From Durusdinium trenchii (Eukaryota; Sar; Dinophyceae; Suessiales; Symbiodiniaceae): DNA of 64,000 nucleotides. Shown here in pieces: positions 20,301 through 29,600 of this stretch. The stretch spans positions 416,981-480,980 of the forward strand of contig CAXAMN010028861.1 of assembly GCA_963970005.1 (NCBI GenBank), given 5' to 3'. Position 1 is the stretch's first letter, and each line of letters starts with the position of its first letter. Below the pieces are notes generated by a model. It saw nothing but the letters and a program-made list of their open reading frames with translations. It searched no databases and was not told the DNA's origin. The translations under genes and the position numbers were made by a program.

Positions 20301-22960
20301 AAACCGTTCATGGCGTGTTATTCATCACACGTCCGAGAGCGACCAAGGTCGTGGCTTGGCTCCTTCCCGTTCTCTGCCAGGCCCCGCAAAGCATCGTGGC
20401 CTCAAGCATCTCACGGAGGGACCGAGACCCACAGGCACGAGGGTTGGTGGTAGGACTCCTACCAACAGCTAGGGAAACCAAGCGCATGTGCAGTACATGT
20501 GCATTTGTGCAAAGGCATTGGCTGTTGGCTTGGTTAGGTACTGTGCTGCGGTGCACAGGTTCGCACTTTGATTGGCAGATCGAAGCATGTTGTGGTAAAA
20601 CTCTGCCTGATTGTGCGAGATGTCCATGATAGGACTTTAAGTAGGAGAGCCAAGCGTAATATCTCCACATCTCCATGGAACAAAAGTCTTCTCAAAGTCA
20701 GCCTGGATCGCACAGGAAGGGTTTTGATCATGTTTGGAGTCCAATCAATGGTGCAAGTGATATGTGTAAATCCTAAGCCTTAAGCAGAAATCATGAGCTG
20801 TGCGTGATTTGAAAGAGAGCCTCACACAATCATCCATATACAGTAAGTGGGGAGGAGTGTTGCGACACCATCTTCCTGTCATCTTCCGCACATCATTGTC
20901 AATCAACATCCTTCCTGCACCGCTTGCGTCACCTCACCACATCCTTAAATCACCCAATCACCCAAGGACCAGCAAGAGAGCTGTGTTTCATGGGGACGGC
21001 GCCCAACACACGCCGTGAGCGTGACTTCACAACATCTGCAGACCCTCTCACTGGCGCTGGCATGTGCCCCTACACTCCCGGAGCCCAAAAGAGCCAGCCT
21101 GAAGATCCTGTTTCACTGATCCCTTAGTGATCGCATCTCACCTTTCCCCTCCAAACTCATGGTTTTTCGTTGCAACTATCACTCCATGGGTCCCACCATC
21201 CTCCCTTCCACCGGCCGCAAGTCTCGCTAGTGTCGCAAGTCGCCGTCCTCGCCGTCGCCGTTTTCCGTCGCCGGGCGGCGTCGCCCGCGGCGTCTCCGTT
21301 GGTCCGAGCGCGACGCGCGACGACGCGATGCATGCATGGCGCGCGCGTAATCGCGCGGCTTCGGCGTCGTCCCAGTGGCCGGTGCCGAAGATGTGGGGCG
21401 AGAGCTCCATGGAATCCTTGGCCTTTTGAAAGTCCGTCAAGTGCCTCCGCGCCCATAGAGCGCGGCGCGGCGTCTTCCGCGCGCGGTGTCTTCCGCGCGA
21501 ACGCGGGAACTGGTGTGTGGACTGGAGAAGCATCAACATGGGTTGGATAAAAAAAGGGTTCAAAAAATATGGCTGGCAAAGCTGGAAACCAAAAGTATGT
21601 TAGAACAATTGTGGGGCTTTGGATGGGTTGTGTTTTTGCTTTATTTTGCTTTGTCATCTCCGACATCTCCAGGTCTTCTGACCTTCAACTCTGTCAACCA
21701 CCCGAACCCACCTTGTTCCTTCTTCTACATCATGAAAGGCATGAACCTCCAGGGTCTACCCGCTCCTCTTCACCACCGGCACCACCCGCATCACGGTGCC
21801 TGGCGGAGTAGATGGGCAGTGCTCGAAAGGGATTCACCGAGATGAGGATCCGGGCCACGCGGGTGTAGATCTCTTGCCTCACACGGTCGCCCGGAGGTGC
21901 TGAGGGGTTGGCGAGCTGGTGGGCAGTTGCACACGTTGGCAGGTGCCAGTAGGCAAGTGGGCAATAGATCTGCCTACTTGCCATCCAGCTTAGGTCCTAA
22001 GCTTTTGCTTAGGGAATGAAGAGTATAAGAGTTTTCCGACATATTCGTTTCACCTCCAACCCCTGCGAGCCTGAAGTAGCGGGCACGCACACTGTAGAGC
22101 AAAGCCGCTTCCGTGACGATGGACAAGGTACAAATGTCTTCGACACCATCCAGCTGGCCGTCCTGAAGCAGGGCGAAGTATCCGGCGAAGCAGCCAGAGT
22201 TTGGCCAGGGAAGATGGCAATGGAGAAGTGCCACGAAATAGGGTGTTCGACATCTTTAAGAGTCTTCCAATAGCATGACAGCCCAAGGGTGAAGTTTCAA
22301 CAGTATAAAGAAGCGGAGCATGGAGGAGGTCCCTGTCGCTGCAGGGCGTCATTGCAAACGTGATGCGACACCATCCCGAAAGAACATAAACACTCTGGTG
22401 CAAGACTAACCTTCTTGCAAACTGACAGCCACTCTGAAACAACACGCATTTCAGCCAAAAGCGGAGAAACGGACAAAGACCACCTTCAAGCAATTGCCTT
22501 CCAGGGCTCTGCTTGCAGTTCCTACGTCAAAAAAGCTCCGGCCAACCCTTTCCAGTGAAGATACACATCCTGCAAGTTCAAGTTACCAGTTCAAGTTCTT
22601 GGCAACCCTTGACCCGGAAAACATCTAGTCTAATTCACGTCAAACAAAAATGAATGTGTTGTTTGAAAGCTCTCCTTCACCAAGAACCATCCGACACAAT
22701 GCAGGACTCATTGCAACTAATCGTTCTGGCACCAAAACAACAAAACCTCCAAATCTTTGACCTGAGAATCTCCACATCTTCCAGGCAAACATCGCCGCTC
22801 CTCCCACTCCCACCCAGGTCCATCGCCTGCACCGGGTCCAGCTCTTGTAGCTCCTTTTCGGAGCAGCTCCATCGCTCGCCGTCCTCGAAGATCAACGACA
22901 CGCCACCGCCCTCCACGGACTGCAAGCGGCAGGGGCACCAGACGCGGTCCGGGCGCGGCG
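5283..22960 (-). CDS. Myosin heavy chain motor domain, about 25 exons (3' part not found)
   Basis: Actin-based motor ATPase. Twenty-five short exons spell, in the right order, the landmarks of a myosin head: an SH3-like N-terminal strand set, the IYT...ILISVNPF segment, PHIF, P-loop GESGAGKTES, NPILESFGNA, switch I NANSSRFGK, YLLE, FHIFYQLL, the ILNLGN helix, LFDWLIRRMN, switch II DISGFE, NSLEQLLINLSN, LDEE, PKATDSTF, GFLEKN, HYVRCIKPN and EQLRYSSL. I could not find the exon expected after NEQLQLQFN (the Y..EGI.W region) or the one with the H-x-AG motif. No converter, IQ or tail sequence is seen before the retroelement at 5.0 kb. Most introns start with GC, a few with GA or GT, and end in AG. 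The class cannot be set by eye. Borders are inferred. Confidence 0.85.
5488..5566 (-). CDS. Myosin exon 24: HYVRCIKPN
   Basis: Encodes ELMTKIFASETHYVRCIKPN then AANRPE. HYVRCIKPN is a near-universal myosin signature. The donor is GC (GAG|GCGCGG). Confidence 0.93.
6049..6144 (-). CDS. Myosin exon 23
   Basis: Encodes ATNAADASPKRPVLRSSARR then PATYRFRSSLRQ, the basic loop 2 region followed by 'tv..rFr.qL'. It joins in frame to ELMTKIF of exon 24, but the exact cut (CAGG shared by both sides) is ambiguous. Confidence 0.78.
6759..6823 (-). CDS. Myosin exon 22: GFLEKN
   Basis: Encodes TYSCEGFLEKNADRLPLDQV plus A, matching 'V.Y...gFleKNrD.l'. The exon before it, carrying H-x-AG, was not found. The donor is GT. 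Confidence 0.88.
8018..8138 (-). CDS. Myosin exon 21 (probable)
   Basis: An open stretch with HITRSLFRTDMVFASRPWPP then EVLKGHGATSRLIAPKFQ lies where the variable 'H....f..p' loop before the H-x-AG strand should be. The match is by position and character only. Confidence 0.45.
8360..8404 (-). CDS. Myosin exon 20: PKATDSTF
   Basis: Encodes ELTMPKATDSTFANK, the conserved 'P.atd.tf..K' segment. The donor reads AAG|GC. Confidence 0.85.
8668..8742 (-). CDS. Myosin exon 19: LDE
   Basis: Encodes RYEDNSDVVALLDGKGGVLD then MLDE, the '.f.DN..cldLie...GiL.lLDEE' region. The donor probably begins with GA (GAG|GAGTGA), the next exon with GAGCTG. Confidence 0.85.
9590..10516 (-). CDS. Ubiquitin-like/ankyrin-repeat protein nested in a myosin intron
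   Basis: A 308-codon intronless frame starts at MLISAISGAPVAELHEEEL. An upstream in-frame extension to 10690 exists but looks non-conserved. The first ~75 residues form a ubiquitin-like fold pattern ending SRFRQRLLGESGELQDDSPL. Six ankyrin repeats of 33 residues follow, with TALHxAAxxGHxEVVRLLL cores (for example DGITALHAAAWFGHLEV), the last one degenerate. Proteins built this way are abundant in Symbiodiniaceae; the repeats are protein-binding scaffolds, partner unknown. It sits on the same strand as the myosin between exons 18 and 19. Lack of introns next to a 25-exon gene suggests arrival as a processed copy, but no spliced-leader relic was found at its 5' side. Confidence 0.8.
   Translation of the reverse strand: MLISAISGAPVAELHEEELFLILDSKTPVRALKEYLAAKIGISRFRQRLLGESGELQDDSPLKTELTLCLVVLDFRLPDEVADRSFIKACAANEVAKVERMLEIPHDPNTRNSAALFVASKSGHVHVVRILLEAGIQKDAARTFDGRTALRVAAEKGHLEVVRLLLDSDAAKDAAAEDGITALHAAAWFGHLEVMRLLLGSSADKDAATRDGLTALHIAALNCHTEVVRLLLHFGTDKDARTRDGSTALHVAAQHGDVDVAGLLLDFGADKDAVAQDGSTALHVADRYHHVEVARVLRCKRMLVAAST
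11310..11354 (-). CDS. Myosin exon 18
   Basis: Encodes SNEQLQLQFNEAARLQ, continuing NSLEQLLINL as in 'NEKLQQ.FN'. Intron start and exon start share GCAAC. The 3' border is uncertain. Confidence 0.7.
11976..12044 (-). CDS. Myosin exon 17: switch II
   Basis: Encodes ILDISGFESFATNSLEQLLI then NL. DISGFE is switch II. The end is CTCA|GCAAC, a GC donor. Confidence 0.95.
13185..13238 (-). CDS. Myosin exon 16: LFDWLIRRMN
   Basis: Encodes LFDWLIRRMNATLAMSN. It reads in frame from exon 15 (LYG-R-LFDWL) and into exon 17 through a split Gly codon with a GC donor. Confidence 0.92.
13299..13352. repeat. (TGGGG)n microsatellite, 9 perfect units
   Basis: Nine perfect TGGGG units run from 13301 to 13345 with imperfect units at the end. 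The G-rich strand is plus. The tract lies in the myosin intron about 60 bases upstream of the exon 16 acceptor, where the minus-strand transcript would read CCCCA repeats. It is G-quadruplex-prone. Confidence 0.95.
13904..13994 (-). CDS. Myosin exon 15: LYG
   Basis: Encodes DEIETFLRLDQARAARDGLA then RMLYG, matching '..qA..rdalar.LYgrLFdwLV'. A GC donor in GGCC|GCCG completes the Arg codon with exon 16. Confidence 0.85.
14049..14114. repeat. 33-bp perfect tandem duplication
   Basis: A 33-base unit beginning TATGTCTTCAATGGCTTGG is present twice, back to back, inside a myosin intron. Confidence 0.9.
14998..15108 (-). CDS. Myosin exon 14
   Basis: Encodes DAELGLDGESFVAEAARKLK then LCEAKLRSGLLRRTVVT, the helix set after the ILNLGN helix ('aA.LLg.d...l...L'). 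Confidence 0.75.
15532..15591 (-). CDS. Myosin exon 13: ILAGILNLGN
   Basis: Encodes AFQILAGILNLGNCDFYNQE, the conserved 'iLAaILhLGn..F' helix. The best donor begins with GA (GAG|GAGG), and the next exon begins with GATG. Confidence 0.85.
15825..15857 (-). CDS. Myosin exon 12 (11 codons)
   Basis: Encodes QLGFSEEEQMQ, the 'lGfs.eEq..i' helix. The donor CAG|GCGCAG joins in frame to exon 13 (EEEQMQ-AFQILAG). Confidence 0.75.
16490..16590 (-). CDS. Myosin exon 11: IDDAEDF
   Basis: Encodes YLKNSTLEAPGIDDAEDFAK then LSDLV, matching '...vdDa..F..l..al'. The joins on either side could not be fixed to the base. Confidence 0.7.
17037..17102 (-). CDS. Myosin exon 10
   Basis: Encodes ARRSLPSLGLQEPSHYRRF, fitting the variable 'L.L..p..Y.YL' helix after FHIFYQLL. 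The donor is probably GT (CAC|GTAAGG). Confidence 0.65.
17608..17646 (-). CDS. Myosin exon 9: FHIFYQLL
   Basis: A tiny 13-codon exon, GERGFHIFYQLLQ, matching the universal 'GERNFHIFYQL' of myosins. The intron after it starts GCCA and the next exon starts GCCA. Confidence 0.85.
17873..17926 (-). CDS. Myosin exon 8: YLLE
   Basis: Encodes ALHMRGGQITSYLLEVTR, the strand pair ending in the conserved YLLE-x-(S/T)R. The likely donor is GT. Confidence 0.85.
18186..18237 (-). CDS. Myosin exon 7: switch I
   Basis: Encodes RNANSSRFGKWLDLRFSE, containing the switch I signature N-x-N-S-S-R-F-G-K. It joins exon 6 through a split Arg codon. Confidence 0.93.
18817..18875 (-). CDS. Myosin exon 6: NPILESFGNA
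   Basis: Encodes GRVLQTNPILESFGNAMTT, the loop before switch I. Both borders agree with a GC donor (CCAG|GC) and an AG acceptor. Confidence 0.9.
19491..19634 (-). CDS. Myosin exon 5: P-loop
   Basis: Encodes QDQAIVISGESGAGKTESAK then FLLSYVAECV. GESGAGKT is the ATP phosphate-binding loop of myosins. The donor reads AAAG|GC. Confidence 0.95.
21386..21444 (-). CDS. Myosin exon 4: LSPHIF
   Basis: Encodes HLTDFQKAKDSMELSPHIF. The join to exon 3 through a split Arg codon is in frame. The intron before it starts with GCAC and the exon after it also starts with GCAC, so the exact cut is ambiguous by sequence. Confidence 0.8.
21801..21877 (-). CDS. Myosin exon 3: IYT...VNPF segment
   Basis: Encodes QEIYTRVARILISVNPF then RALPIYSA. 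Joining to exon 2 through a split Arg codon keeps the frame (RYF-R-QEIYT). The acceptor is GAG|GC and the donor CAG|GC. Confidence 0.9.
22071..22162 (-). CDS. Myosin exon 2
   Basis: Encodes DGQLDGVEDICTLSIVTEAA and then LLYSVRARYF, the 'D..L..LnE..lL..L..Ry' segment before the first strand of the motor. The acceptor is CTTCAG; the donor reads CAG|GC. Confidence 0.8.
22815..22960 (-). CDS. Myosin exon 1: N-terminal SH3-like region
   Basis: Encodes DRVWCPCRLQSVEGGGVSLI and then DGERWSCSEKELQELDP, matching the Trp-containing beta-barrel start of many myosin heads. The frame stays open upstream into Ala/Gly/Pro-rich sequence, so the true 5' end and start codon are not fixed. Confidence 0.6.
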
Positions 22961-24405
22961 CCTCGGGGCCCGGGCCAGCCGCCCCAGCAGCCCCAGCCGT
23001 GCCGGGCCACCAAAAAGGCAGAAACCCCCAAAAAGGGTTGAAGAACCCCTACCAAGCCCTACCCCTATGGCGCTGTGGCTGGGTTTTCCCAGCCAGGTTG
23101 GTGGAGGGGATGTGGAGGGTGCGTCCCTCGGATTTTGTCCTATTATGGCATTTTCGTTCATACATGTTTCCAAATCGATAGAACTTCGTCCTCTTCACCT
23201 TCGCCAAGCCACCCAGTAGGATCCGACCAATGTGCCATCATGCATGCTGCACGCGTGACCCACGCGAATCGCGAACGGTCGGCGCTTCTCGTGGCCGTGT
23301 TCTCGTGGCCGTGGCCGTTCGCGGCGTGGACGGCATGGCGTGCGGCGTGTGGTGTCGTGTTTTTTTCTGAAGAATCGACCTGGAACATGTATGCCCTATA
23401 GGGCCCTATATGCATCCTATATGCATCCTAAGAATTCGTTGGAACAAATCACGCTAGACTGGGCATTCTTGCTCTTCACTAGGAAAACTGGTGTACTACG
23501 TGCTCAAAACCTCAAAACACGTCGACGGTGCTTCTTTGACCATTCTTGTTCACGGGGACGAGGTTGATCCCTCCGCGACCGTCCCTAAACCCAGTCAACC
23601 CAGTGGTGTCCGTATTGGGAAGAATAGATGGGTCGGTCTGGTACCATTGGCCTATTGGTGGTACACTTGGGGGTATCCTCTCTATTAATGATCAACCAAC
23701 TAATAGTAAAAGGCCATCTATGAGTTGAATTGCACAGTAGAGCTGGCGCTCAAGGTAGAGCTCCAACTGGCTTGAGCAACACGACCGCATCAAAAAAGCC
23801 TCCTGTGTTCCAAAACGGAGCCAGCTCGCTGGAGACTCACGGCTTAGAGGTTCTCCACGAGGTCTTCACGCACACCCTGTTCCTGGAGACTTCTTCTCAC
23901 CAACTCTGCCTTGTCAGCGACCAGAATGCTTCCACGGCGCCATCCACAGCGACGTCAACCGCGACGTCCCGTGTCGCGTGACACATTTTCCGTGCACGGC
24001 ACGAGAGGCCGCTGTTCAGCCATGTCCAGCCACAGGCGATGGTCATTGGACCTGGGGTCGGCCATGGAGCAAGGGTGCGTGAGGCAGCGAATAAATTCAA
24101 GGTGGGCTCTTATCTTCTGGTCGGAATTCTATAGGCAGTGGCTGTTCAAATAGTATATAACAAGTCCAGTTGTTCCCTATGCACTGCACTCTGCCCAACA
24201 TCACTGGCTGCCAATTCAATGACAAAAAACTGGCTGAATCAGCAAGCTTGGACTCACTAGCAGCATGCAAGGTCTGTAGGAGAAAAAAACAGAACCTCTG
24301 AACATTCACCTGCCGGTGAATGAAGCTCAGTGACCGCACCGCGCTCCTCGGTGACAGTCTGAACCTGCTGACGTCCAGAGTCTGAGGATGAACCTTTTGA
24401 CTCGG
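22961..24405. other. Gene-poor stretch upstream of myosin
   Basis: I see no convincing coding sequence. It holds CpG-rich DNA to about 23350 and, at 23620-23715, a third diverged copy of a ~95-base segment (GGTACCATTGGCCTATTGG... ending AATAGTAAAAGGCC) that also occurs inside both long duplicates at 31.8 and 51.05 kb. The myosin promoter, if here, is not recognisable. Confidence 0.5.
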
Positions 24406-24711
24406 CTACTTGACCACTCGCCTCACATCCGAAAGGTGCAAACCGCAACGACTGGACCTTAGAAGGCACTTGAAGTTCAAGTGCCCCTCGAAAATAACAC
24501 TGAATACATAATCTTGCTTTGGGTTGCTGTCAACAAGGATCTCCAAAAGGCAGGTTTTCTTGCGGCTGTATATCCTCAGTTTGGCTTCAGCAACTGCTTT
24601 GGCCAAAGCCACGGCCACAGTCTGGCCAACTGTTGTACTAAGATTGAGACGGGTTGCCTTGTGCAAAAGTCCCTGCAAAATTGCAATAATTCTCCCGGGC
24701 AATGCCAACAA
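24406..24711 (-). pseudogene. Partial repeat of the SHxWG protein C-terminal module
   Basis: A short frame carrying STTVGQTVAVALAKAVAEAK resembles NAGTDVAVAVAKTVAELDT of the upstream gene at 24777-25715, with the same preceding LQGLL. It follows that gene by 65 bases in another frame. It is either a decayed second module or a downstream exon. Confidence 0.35.
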
Positions 24712-24776
24712 ACGGTCAACAAGACCATCTGCTCAAAATCTTTGCCCAATTTTCTGTACATCATCTTTGCAAGGAT

Positions 24777-25715
24777 TTACGTGGCATCTACCTTGGTCTC
24801 ACAAGGGGTTCTGTAGACACTACTCGTCAGAAGTGTGGGCCCCGCAGGCATGCCACCCACAGGTGCGGGGGGAGCTGAGGACGATGGCTCTGAAGTCAAG
24901 GTCTGCATCAAATCGCTCAGAGTCGCTTCATAATGAAGATGAGAAGCCTTCAAAGCTTTGCAAATGGTCTCTCGAACGAAGCTGTTCATGGCATGAAAGC
25001 CACCAGGCATCTGCTCGATGAGTGAATGAATCATCTGCCGATCTTCTTCGTCAGTTGCCTGAGCACTGCATGTATCCAACTCTGCCACTGTTTTGGCCAC
25101 AGCAACAGCCACATCGGTTCCAGCATTACCTTGCTGCAAGACTCCGGCAGAAGTGCAAAGAAGCAAACCTTGAAAGTGATCACTGCGTGAGAGGCAAATG
25201 GTTTGGTACACTTCAAAAAGGCACCAAATTCTTTGAAGTGGTTGAACTGTGTCATCGATGATCATGGTGGTACCCTTGCACTCTGGACTTCTGAGCGCAA
25301 GGTAAAAGGACGAATCTTCCCATTTTCCATGGCCAAGTTCATCCTTCACATGCCACTGACTGTTGCTGAAGGTGCAAATCCAGTATGCCGCATCTTGCCA
25401 GCCTGAACTGGACGCTACTGACTGGGCATGCTTTCGGATGGCATCACTGAAATGACGAAGTGGCATGCCCCAGTAGTGGCTCACGAACCACTGGATCTTC
25501 GTTGCCCCCACGAGTTCCACGAAAGACAGTTGAAAGGGCTTGGTGAGGGGCTTCACAATATTGGAGCAAACGTAGTACATGGAACGCTCCTTGATGAAGC
25601 TATCAAAGAACCTCACCGGAGCCGACCACGCACGCGGAGGCGAAGCGCACAGACAAGGATGGGGTCCCGGGACGGATGGTCGTTGGCCAAACAGAAGGGG
25701 GGGGTTCACTTCCAA
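24777..25715 (-). CDS. SHxWG/TIR-like domain protein
   Basis: I recognise the type from dinoflagellate genomes but not a named gene. Reading starts to look conserved at FFDSFIKERSMYYVCSNIV; the first ~35 residues are probably not native, so the start is unsettled. The core has IQWFVSHYWGMPLRHF, then YWICTFSNSQW, then TTMIIDDTVQPLQRIWCLFE. The order SH-x-WG, Asn-x-Gln, acidic strand, R-I-W-C-x-F-E resembles a TIR-like nucleotide-binding fold. A C-terminal module with AVAVAKTVAELDT and AMNSFVRETICKALKASH is common behind this core in these algae. It ends in a Ser/Pro-rich tail at 24777. Biochemical role unknown. Confidence 0.55.
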   Translation of the reverse strand: MEVNPPLLFGQRPSVPGPHPCLCASPPRAWSAPVRFFDSFIKERSMYYVCSNIVKPLTKPFQLSFVELVGATKIQWFVSHYWGMPLRHFSDAIRKHAQSVASSSGWQDAAYWICTFSNSQWHVKDELGHGKWEDSSFYLALRSPECKGTTMIIDDTVQPLQRIWCLFEVYQTICLSRSDHFQGLLLCTSAGVLQQGNAGTDVAVAVAKTVAELDTCSAQATDEEDRQMIHSLIEQMPGGFHAMNSFVRETICKALKASHLHYEATLSDLMQTLTSEPSSSAPPAPVGGMPAGPTLLTSSVYRTPCETKVDAT

Positions 25716-26622
25716 GTGAGTCTTCTTTTTCCATTGCTTGTGGTAGTTCAGAGTTCCAAGTGAGTGAAAATTGCTAACAACAATCAGGAAAAAAACAAAA
25801 AAGACTTAAAATCATACAGCTGTTTCATGCGGGTAAAAGCCAACCCGCTTTGAACATGCGCCAAACGTGTTGGTGAAATCGTAGAAAATCCTTCGGAACT
25901 AGGACTGGCTGCCTTTTGTGAAATCGAAGAAATTCCGAATGGCTGCATGACAAATAAACAAATAACCGATGCCCCTTTGCAAACAAAAGAGCACATGACC
26001 TTTCAATGTTGAGTCTTTCAGTTTGTCACGTTTTAAGAAAAGAAGAAAAAACACTATCCTTTCACATTCCATACAAAATGAGTATTCTGAATCAACCTGC
26101 TCAGCACCAAGGAAGGTAATTGTTATCTTTGCTTCATTGGTCGTGGTTATAAATGCTACTTCTTAGGGAAGGGACAGGTGGAATTCCACAACTCCTTGGT
26201 ATTAATTACATAAGTTACTATATATCTGCCAACCAATGTGTTCATTCAATCGATGGAACTCCAAATCTCATGCGAAAGTTGGGAGAAAATAATAACAAGC
26301 CCTAGAAGTCCAGTTCGACTATGTTTTGACCGGCTGAAGTGAAGGAGATTCCTAGACTCGGGTCACCTAGTCGACTCCCAGGGCAAGCACGAAAAAAAAC
26401 ATTCCAAGACACTGCACGAAGCGTTGCAACTTGCCGGCGCTCATCGAACGATCCGGTCCCCGGCTGCATCTCTGGAGAGCCAAGGGCTGCCACTCTTGGA
26501 GAAACTCGTGACGGCGTTTGGCCAAAGGGGTTCTGGTGCCCTGCCTCCGGGGGTTTGAGAGCACAAACGATTGATAGAATGGGATCTAAAAATTAGATCA
26601 AATATATTCAATTATGATGCTG
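25716..26622. other. Intergenic, AT-rich, no gene seen
   Basis: Short frames only. It contains A/T-rich runs around 25780-26300 and nothing I can assign. Confidence 0.6.
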
Positions 26623-29600
26623 TCAAGTTGATGATGATATCACTGATATCCAAACGTATCTAACGGTCTCCACTCGACCCTCTGCAATCGCCACGGAGCG
26701 GCGATTTAAGCCATGCCTCCGGCGCAAAGCAAAACAGAAAGAGCCCGTGCAAAGGCCCAAGGCACCAAGCACCACACTGAAGCGCCAGGTCAGTTGAAGT
26801 GCAGTTCCAACAGTCGCTGCCAAGAAGAACACACACCACCCGATCAGCGGACAGCGGGCAAAGCCAGCTGACACGAAGAGCTGTGGGAACTTCACATGCA
26901 AGTGTCCCTTTGATGTGTCCAGTGGCATACTGCTCTTCTCACCTTCCAGTGCCAAGTGATAGTAGCTCGTAGCTTTCACCCTCCAGGTCCACGAAGATGA
27001 CTCCAAGTCAGGAACTCCGGTGCGTGCGAAGGTCACGTTGCATGGCCGTGATAAAAGAAAGTGGGCAATAGAGGTGGTCACCAGCAGTTTTTCGCCCTGC
27101 GCGGACAGATCGGAGATGGGAATTCGACCTGAAAAGCCGGTGAAGAGGAGGAAGCACAAAGAAGCTAAGGTCATCCATAAGATCAAAGCAAAAACCATAT
27201 CCATGGCCAGAATTTGACAGCTTTGTCTCATGGCATCAGGAGTGGCTCGAATGAACAACCCTTCGCAACTGCTGCATGTAGCGCTGTTGTCATGGGACAC
27301 ATGACCCACCGGACACGCTTGGCAAGCGCTGCTTCCTTCGGATGCAAAGGTTCCTCCGCGACATGGCTCGCATGTCAAAGAGGACTGGGCAAAGCGGCCA
27401 GGTTCGCAGCGTCGGCAAGCTCCACCTGCTCCAAATGAAACGGTGCCTGAAGGACAGGTGCTGCACTTTCCACTGGCTTCACCTGAATAAGTGCCTGCTG
27501 GACAGGGCTCGCATGCGACACTGCCCACCTTTGGCGCAAAGGAACCAGCCTCACAGGCGCTGCAAGAGTTGTTCCCTGCTGCCGAGATGAAGCCACCAGG
27601 ACACTTGTTGCACAGTTGATGATCGACTTCATACGTTCCTGCAGGGCAAACGTCACAGGCCGAAGCACCTGATGTCTTTGAAACCGTTCCTGGAGGACAG
27701 GTTGAACAAGTGCTGCTTCCGGTCAATGAGAACCTTCCAGGACCACACTCTTTGCAAAGCCGACCTGCTTGCGAGAACGATCCAGCTGCACAAGGAGAGC
27801 AAAGACCCTGACTCTCTTCGGTGCCAGCTGGGCAAGAGCCTTCCGCACAGGTGCTTCGGCCCTCCTGGTCGAGTCCATGGAAATGAGAATCATTGCAAAT
27901 GCAGGAGCCTGTACCTTGCGCAATGAGAGTGGCCGTGGAGGACTGCCACTGCAGGGCGGCGGCCGCGGCGGCCGCCTTGGCTGCCGCATCATCGAAACAA
28001 AGGCCTCGACCGTAGCAAACTTGCCCATCTGCTCCTGGACATGCTTTGCATCGATGCATCTGCCCAACTTGTGCCTGCTCACTATAAAAATGTGGCTCAC
28101 AACCAGAACAATCACCAAGCTCATGGCCTGCAACGCAGCTGCACTGCGTTGCGCGAGGCAAGCAAAAGCCTCTCTGATGGCAGGGGTCAGATGGAACGCA
28201 GAAGCCGGCGCTCCAAAGCACTGCACCCTTGGCGTTGTCATGCACGCTGATGAACTTGAGCCGGCCATCCTTCAGGTCTCCCAAGTCCAAGTGTAACAAG
28301 TCACCCAGTCCCTCAAGAGGACCTCCTGGGCTATTCTTGAAGTGACTGAGGTTTGTTCCTAAACACAAGAAGTCATCATCGCATCTCAGAGTACCAAGCT
28401 GATGCGGACTTCGCTGCTCGTGCTCACAAGCTTGCACCTGCTGCTCATGATTGGATCGCAGTCGGAGTAAATCAAAATCACCATCTGCGTCGCAATCCAG
28501 AACTCGCCACGCGAGATCGCCCTGCTTCACCAGATCCTTGACTGGGCTTTGCTCCAGTGGCCACTCATGTAGAGTGCCGTCCGCCAGCTGCTCAAAGAAT
28601 CGTCCATCTGGTGGACCCAGAAACAAATCCATGTCACCATCATTGTCCCAGTCTACAACCACCGGCTGCGGGTGGTTGACCAAGGAGATGTTACTGAAGG
28701 GATGCTCTGCATCTTCTGAAGTCCAACTGCCGGAGATCATCTCATGATAGTGCAGCTTGCCATCTGCTTGTGAGGAGAAGATGAGGTCCACATCTCCATC
28801 TTGGTCCCAATCGGCAAACGCTGCTCGAGCAGCAGGATACGGCTGATAAGGGTATGGATTCTCCCCCAAGCTGGTGATGTTCTCAAAGACCCTGGGAACT
28901 GTCCTCACACTGCCCTCATGAAATTCGTACAAATGAAAGCGTTCAGAGTCCTCCAAGACGACCACATCTTCTGCCCCATCGCCATTCCAGTCTAGGACGA
29001 TATGCTCAGAGAAGGGTCCGACTTCGACATCCTGGTAGGCGTTGAGCTGAGAATTCTGCGCCAGGCTTCGATCCAGCACATGTTCAAAGTACTCGGCCAA
29101 GGTCCAGTGGGATTTCCCGTTGGCGTACACATGTACCACCAAAATGTCCAACCAACCATCGGAGTTCCAATCTGCCACATAAAACTCAGACCAGAATTCT
29201 GAGTTTGTAGTCAAGGAGATCTCCTCCAAGGGGTTCTCCACTGTCAAAAAGCTCCCGTCAGCAGCACTGTCAAAGTAGGCCAAGTAGAGGTGCCCATAAT
29301 ACTCTGTCGACTTCGAGTAGCCCCTGGTCACCACCTTTCAAGGCCAACAATGAGTAAACTACCTCTCTTCACTAGTCACTAGTCACTCACTCTTCTCCAC
29401 TCCAACGAACAGCATGGCTTGAGTCACCCAATGTCACCAATTTTCTCGAAAAAATGAACGAGGATGAACGGTCGAAACGAAACGATTGAGATGTTTCGAG
29501 ACATCTTCCCTCCTCCAAATCTCCATCACCATCCATATCAGCAATCCACAAAACCTTGTGGTCGAAAACCTCCAAAGGGTTCTCTCTTCCAGTGCGCTCC

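Noticed and set aside
20308..20676. 122-codon minus-strand frame between myosin exons
   Set aside because: No myosin motif or other domain, and the position corresponds to the intron between exons 4 and 5.
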